This document shows, one piece after another, positions 19,043 to 23,198 of a stretch of 23,198 nucleotides of DNA (position 1 is the stretch's first letter; each line of letters starts with the position of its first letter). The notes under the pieces are model-generated. The model worked only from the letters and a program-made list of their open reading frames with translations, searched no databases and was not told the DNA's origin. This DNA comes from a virus, in IMG/VR virus record IMGVR_UViG_3300043773_002549, positions 1-23,198 of that record; one strand, written 5' to 3'. A program made the translations under genes and the position numbers.

Positions 19043-22000
19043 GCGGTTCGGCAGATCAGCGCCTTTCCATCCGGCTTTCCTTTGAAGGCGCGCAGGAAGC
19101 GCGCGCGCAGCTGGAACAGCTTGGCCAGGCGGGTGATGTCGCCATGCGCAAGCTGGAAGTGGGTGGGCAGGCCGCAAGCCGGGGTGTGGCTTCGGTGGCC
19201 GATGCTGGCAGCGCGCTGCGCGCCGGGCTTGGGCAGGTTAATGGTGATTTGGCTGTCACGCAGCGCCAGTTTGAAGCCTTGGCCAATTCCACTTTGGCCT
19301 TGGCCACTTCAATCCGTAGCGGTGTGGGTCTGGTTGGTAGCATTGGCCTGGTGGTTACAGCGGCCACGGCCGCGTATGAGATTTTCAGAAATTGGGATTC
19401 AATCAGCGATAAATTTGGCCGATCCATTGATTGGTTGACTGGCCGCTTTCGCGATAACGCGACCGAGCTTGGCAAGGTCAATGACATCCTGCTGGAATTT
19501 TCGCGCCTTTCGGAAACCGCCGCAGAGGCTGGTGTTCGCGCGCAGGTTCGCACGCTGCAGGCGCTGGCAACGGCGGGGCAGGCATCGCGTGAAGTGTTGG
19601 CCGGCGAAATCACCAATGTTCAGGGCGAAATTGACCGCCGCATTGGCCTGAGCGAAAGCAGGCTGCAGGCTGCGCGGCGTGGCCCCGGCGGCGCGGCACT
19701 GTCCGAAGAAAGTGAACGCATCCTGCAAATGGAAATTGACCGTGTGCGAGAGCGCGCGGCAACCAATCCAGAAATCATTCGGCTGCAGGGGGAAGTTTCA
19801 CAGCGCCAGGGCGCGATCCGCGACCTTGACAATCGCCTGCAATTTCTGCGTGCGCAAATCGCCGCCTATGGTGAAGCCACAGGTTCCGTCCTTAACACCC
19901 CGCCTGGAACCACAAACAATAATGGGCGCGGCGGTGGCGCCGGTGGTGGCCGCACCGCACGCGCTGAACTGAATGAAGCTGAACGCGAATATCAGCGCCT
20001 GGTGCAATCCGGCATTTCGCTGGCCGGCAATGCCGCCACGGAACAGCAGCGCTACGCTGAGCAGGTGATCGCGCTCGATGCCGCTTTGGGCGCTGCGCGC
20101 ATCACCCAGGAACAGTATAACCGCGCCGTGGCCGCGCTGGACCCCGCCGCGCGCGCCGCGCGTGAAGCGCAGGAACAGGCCGCGCGCCAGGCGGAGCAAT
20201 TCGCCCGCCGGTCCCGTGATGCCCTGGCGCAGATCGGCGAAAACGCGCTGGACCGGATTGGCACCGGCCTGGTGAATGCCTTCGTCATGGGGGGCAAGGC
20301 AGCGCTGGACTTCCAAAGCCTGACCAAGGCCGTGATTGCCAGCATCGCGGCGGATTTACTGAAACTTGCCGTGGTGACACCCATCACCAATGCTGTCTTC
20401 GGCACCAGCCGCCCCACGCTTTATGGTGCTTTGCCGCAAGGCGGCGCCAGCGCGGGTGGCGGCGGCATTGGCTTGGGACAGATTTTCCAGGGCGCCAGCA
20501 GCCTTTCCGGTATGGGCGGCGGTGGCGGTGGCTTGATGAGCATGCTCGGCCTTTCCGGCATGGGTGCTGGCATCAGCAATTTTTTCGCGACGCCGATCTT
20601 TGGTCAGTCCGCCTTGGCTTCTTCCACCAATAGCGCGCTGGCGGCCATGCCGGGGGGCATGCTTGGCCCGGCAACGCCTGCGTCCGTTGGCTTGCCTGGG
20701 GTAACCATTGGCCAGGCGCTTGGCGCTGGCACAGCGGGTTTTGGCCTTGGCATGCTTGGCGGCAATATCTCAGGCGGTATTCGCGGCACGGCCAACCCAC
20801 AGGTTGGTTCGGCCATTGGTGCTGGTATTGGCACTGCGGCAGGGTTTTTGTTCGGCGGGCCGCTTGGGGCCGTGGCGGGCGGCGCCATCGGCGGCACCAT
20901 CGGCGGGTTGTTTGGCCCGACCACAAGCGGCAACGCATCCCGCGCGGGTGGCGATGTGTTCCTTGGTGTGGATGCGAATGGCCAGCTTATCATCACAAGC
21001 GCGCGCGGTAAGCGCTGGGACCAAGGTGGCGCCACGCAACAGGTCCAGGCGCAGCTAAACGCGATCAACCAGCAAATTTCAGCGCGCGGCCTGACCTTCG
21101 CGGCGCCAGGGCAGGCAGCAGTCGGGTTCGGCGCGGCTTCAGGCTCGCCGCGTGAATTTCAGCAGGCGGCATTCATCTCGCAGCTTCGCAGCTCCAACGC
21201 CAATCAGATGACCGCCTTCGGCACGCTTGCCGCACGCGGTGGGACATTCGACCAAGCCTTCGCGGCGGCGGATTTCGTGACGCAGGTTTTCGATCCACTC
21301 ACGAAGGCGGCAGAACAAACCAGCGCCTTCAAGGCGGCGATGGAAGCCCTGACCAAGACTTATGATGAGGCCATCACCAAAGCCAAGGATTTGGGCCTGG
21401 CCGAGACAGACTTGCAAACCCAACGCGCTGAACGTGTCGCCAAGCTTGAAGCCGACCGCGCGCGGGACTTGGACATTATCGACCGCACCTTGGCCGCGCG
21501 CCGCATGGCGCTGTCTGGCGACAATCGCAACGCCACGTTGACCCAATTCGATCTGAGGGCGGAGGCGGAGTTGCGCGCCTTCCGGGATCAGCTTTTCCAA
21601 TACGGCTTGGAAGAAACCGGCGATGAATACCGCCGCCGCGTGGTGACGCTGGAACAGACAATTGCCGATGAACGTCTTGCCGTCATTCGTCAGTTTGACC
21701 AGCAAATGCGCGGCATTTCGCAGGGCTTGCTTGAAAGCCTGACGCTTGGCGATTTGGGCGGCCTGCCGCTTGAAGCCCGCTATGGCGCGGCGCTGTCTTC
21801 GCTTTCGGCGGCGCAGCGGCCCTTGCTGGATGGTGCCACGCCGGAAGAATTGGCGGAATTCTCACGCGTGGCGCAAATTGCGCTGCCCATCGCCAAGGAA
21901 TTCTTGGGCGTGTCCGGTTCCTTTGCGGAACTGGTGGCGGACGTTGCCCGCACGCTCCGCACCGCCGCGCCGGGCAGTGACCCGGCCAATCTTGGCGCGC

Positions 22001-22152
22001 TGTTGGAAGCCCAGGTGGCGGGTTCTGACCGGCTGGAATTGGCGGTGATCAGCACCGGCAACATGCAGACCGAAGTGCTGCGCAACCTACTGACGGAATT
22101 GCGCCGCTTGACCGCACAGAATGAAGCCTTGCTGGCCCGCGCCAGCGTCTAA
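19039..22152 (+). CDS. Tail tape measure protein, 1037 aa
   Basis: The tape measure sets tail length and is ejected with DNA. It is the longest gene here and lies in the expected place. It has a coiled-coil-prone N-terminal part (residues about 1-90), a hydrophobic segment (VGLVGSIGLVVTAATAAYEI, about 96-115), more helical heptads (to about 390), then a lambda-tape-measure C-terminal signature (RDALAQIGENALDRIGTGLV, then IASIAADLLKLAVVTPITN, about 392-455). A glycine-rich hydrophobic stretch (about 470-635) could insert in the host membrane. At about 0.15 nm per residue, the tail would be near 150 nm if the protein is not trimmed. Confidence 0.93.
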   Translation: MSGSADQRLSIRLSFEGAQEARAQLEQLGQAGDVAMRKLEVGGQAASRGVASVADAGSALRAGLGQVNGDLAVTQRQFEALANSTLALATSIRSGVGLVGSIGLVVTAATAAYEIFRNWDSISDKFGRSIDWLTGRFRDNATELGKVNDILLEFSRLSETAAEAGVRAQVRTLQALATAGQASREVLAGEITNVQGEIDRRIGLSESRLQAARRGPGGAALSEESERILQMEIDRVRERAATNPEIIRLQGEVSQRQGAIRDLDNRLQFLRAQIAAYGEATGSVLNTPPGTTNNNGRGGGAGGGRTARAELNEAEREYQRLVQSGISLAGNAATEQQRYAEQVIALDAALGAARITQEQYNRAVAALDPAARAAREAQEQAARQAEQFARRSRDALAQIGENALDRIGTGLVNAFVMGGKAALDFQSLTKAVIASIAADLLKLAVVTPITNAVFGTSRPTLYGALPQGGASAGGGGIGLGQIFQGASSLSGMGGGGGGLMSMLGLSGMGAGISNFFATPIFGQSALASSTNSALAAMPGGMLGPATPASVGLPGVTIGQALGAGTAGFGLGMLGGNISGGIRGTANPQVGSAIGAGIGTAAGFLFGGPLGAVAGGAIGGTIGGLFGPTTSGNASRAGGDVFLGVDANGQLIITSARGKRWDQGGATQQVQAQLNAINQQISARGLTFAAPGQAAVGFGAASGSPREFQQAAFISQLRSSNANQMTAFGTLAARGGTFDQAFAAADFVTQVFDPLTKAAEQTSAFKAAMEALTKTYDEAITKAKDLGLAETDLQTQRAERVAKLEADRARDLDIIDRTLAARRMALSGDNRNATLTQFDLRAEAELRAFRDQLFQYGLEETGDEYRRRVVTLEQTIADERLAVIRQFDQQMRGISQGLLESLTLGDLGGLPLEARYGAALSSLSAAQRPLLDGATPEELAEFSRVAQIALPIAKEFLGVSGSFAELVADVARTLRTAAPGSDPANLGALLEAQVAGSDRLELAVISTGNMQTEVLRNLLTELRRLTAQNEALLARASV

Positions 22153-22166
22153 GGGGAAATCGCACC

Positions 22167-23198
22167 ATGCCTATTCCGGCTTTTCGGGCCAAACAATCGA
22201 CGGACACCGCTGGCACCGGCACGCTGGTGCTAAACGCGGCGGCGACCAATGCGCGCAGCTTCAACGCCGCCTTTGGCGCATCCGCCCGGCGCATCATGTA
22301 TTGCATCTCATGGTCCACGGGCTTCGAGATTGGCTATGGCGATTTCGACGGCGGCACGCCTGGCAGCCTGACGCGGGCGACCGTGCTGGCATCTTCCAAT
22401 GCCGGTTCACTGGTGACGCTGCCCGCTGGCACCAAGGATGTCTTCGCCGTGTTTGAACCCGCCGCGCGGGAAGTGGTGGCCATTTCCGGCACGGCAACGC
22501 TGGCGCTGGCAGATTTGGGCAACACGGTGGTGTTCAGCGGCGCTTCCGTTGCAACGCTTAATCTGCCCGCCGTGGCGACCGCGCCGACCGGATCGGGCTG
22601 GATGGTCCGCAATGCTGGCACGGCGGCGCTGACGATTGATCCAAGCGGCGCAGAGACGATCAACGGCGCGAACACGCTGGTATTGCAGGCTGGCCAAGCG
22701 GCTTTCATCTTCGATGGCGGCGCGGCTTGGGAGTGTATCATTGCCGGTCAGCCTGCCAGTAGCGCGGTTATCGCTGACAGCGCCAGCGGTGCGCCGGTGG
22801 ATATTGCCAGCGCCGCCACCACGAATATTGGCGCAGCGGCTTCGCCGAATGTGCGGGTAACCGGCACCACAACCATCACCAGCCTTGGTACGGCCCCGGC
22901 TGGTGTGCGGCGCTTTCTGACTTTCGCGGCGGTGCTGACCATTACCTATAACGCGACCAGCCTTCAAACGCCGGGCCTTGCGAACATCACCACGGCGGCG
23001 GGCGATACTGCGGTGGCGCGGTCGCTCGGTTCGGGTAATTGGGTGATTGAAAGCTTTACGCGCGCGGCGGGCTTGCCGATGTCTGCTAGCGCGACCGGCG
23101 CTGCGCTGGTTGCGGCTGCGGATGCTGCGGCGGCGCGGACGGTTATTGGCGTTTCTGATCAGTGGGTTCAGCTTGCCAGCGCGAATATCACGGCGGTC
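22167..23198 (+). CDS. Tail fibre-like structural protein (3' end outside window)
   Basis: The ATG at 22167 has AAGGGGA upstream. The frame is open for 344 codons to the window end. The N-terminal 100 residues contain a pattern common in phage tail proteins: STDTAGTGTLVLNAAATN, then RIMYCISWSTGFEIGYGDFD and LTRATVLASSNAG (a 'WEiGyG..t...LtRatVlaSSN.G' type domain). Later repeats are Ala/Thr/Gly-rich beta strands, and MSASATGAALVAAADAAAAR near the end is typical of fibre shafts that precede a receptor-binding end. No enzyme motif is visible. Baseplate genes of the usual kind are absent between tape measure and this gene, so they may follow. Confidence 0.78.
   Translation, partial: MPIPAFRAKQSTDTAGTGTLVLNAAATNARSFNAAFGASARRIMYCISWSTGFEIGYGDFDGGTPGSLTRATVLASSNAGSLVTLPAGTKDVFAVFEPAAREVVAISGTATLALADLGNTVVFSGASVATLNLPAVATAPTGSGWMVRNAGTAALTIDPSGAETINGANTLVLQAGQAAFIFDGGAAWECIIAGQPASSAVIADSASGAPVDIASAATTNIGAAASPNVRVTGTTTITSLGTAPAGVRRFLTFAAVLTITYNATSLQTPGLANITTAAGDTAVARSLGSGNWVIESFTRAAGLPMSASATGAALVAAADAAAARTVIGVSDQWVQLASANITAV

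Noticed and set aside
1-23198. tRNA or rRNA genes, insertion sequences, integrase
   Set aside because: None recognised on either strand by reading; short or divergent tRNAs cannot be excluded without a dedicated search.

Overview
The window is the regulatory, replication and head/tail gene region of a long-tailed, siphovirus-like phage or prophage. The host is most likely a high-GC alphaproteobacterium: the base composition is rich in GC, genes are packed with 4-base stop/start overlaps, a phage copy of the cell-cycle regulator GcrA (a family essentially restricted to Alphaproteobacteria) is present, and the tail module carries a DUF6441-like gene. Rhodospirillales/Acetobacteraceae is a guess. 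Neither phage end is visible: the leftmost gene (minus strand) and the rightmost gene (plus strand) both run off the window, and no integrase or attachment site is seen.

Positions 1-2164 hold a leftward operon of six tightly overlapping genes (three or more unknown, one 43-residue single-pass membrane protein, and a large protein with three SANT/GcrA-like repeats). Positions 2190-2904 form a lambda-like immunity region: an XRE-type repressor on the minus strand, a small Cro-like gene on the plus strand, and four near-identical 17-bp operators, two in each of two promoters that point outward. A minus-strand two-helix membrane protein (2921-3331) sits beside it like a lysogenic cargo gene. Positions 3413-7045 are a rightward early operon: CII-like regulator, tiny ORF, GcrA homologue, two small unknowns and a Walker ATPase likely to act in replication. 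Positions 7048-7310 hold eleven copies of an 8-bp sequence in both orientations, plus an AT-rich tract, which looks like a replication origin. A 240-residue protein of possible regulatory role follows, then a 270-bp non-coding stretch that is a candidate cos or late-control region.

From 8327 to the end is the morphogenesis operon in the usual order: small and large terminase (lambda Nu1/gpA type), a gpW-like connector, lambda gpB-type portal, an HK97-type prohead protease fused in frame to the major capsid protein (with a strong internal start for the capsid part), two small head proteins, a gpFII-like joining protein, tail terminator, tail tube, a tail assembly chaperone pair joined by a -1 frameshift at an A_AAA_AAC heptamer, a DUF6441-like protein, the tape measure, and the start of a tail fibre-like protein.

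The best candidates for new biology are the iteron-like origin, the double-operator switch with probable leaderless cro, the protease-capsid fusion with nested start, the frameshift site with an adjacent stop codon, and the unassigned leftward operon.
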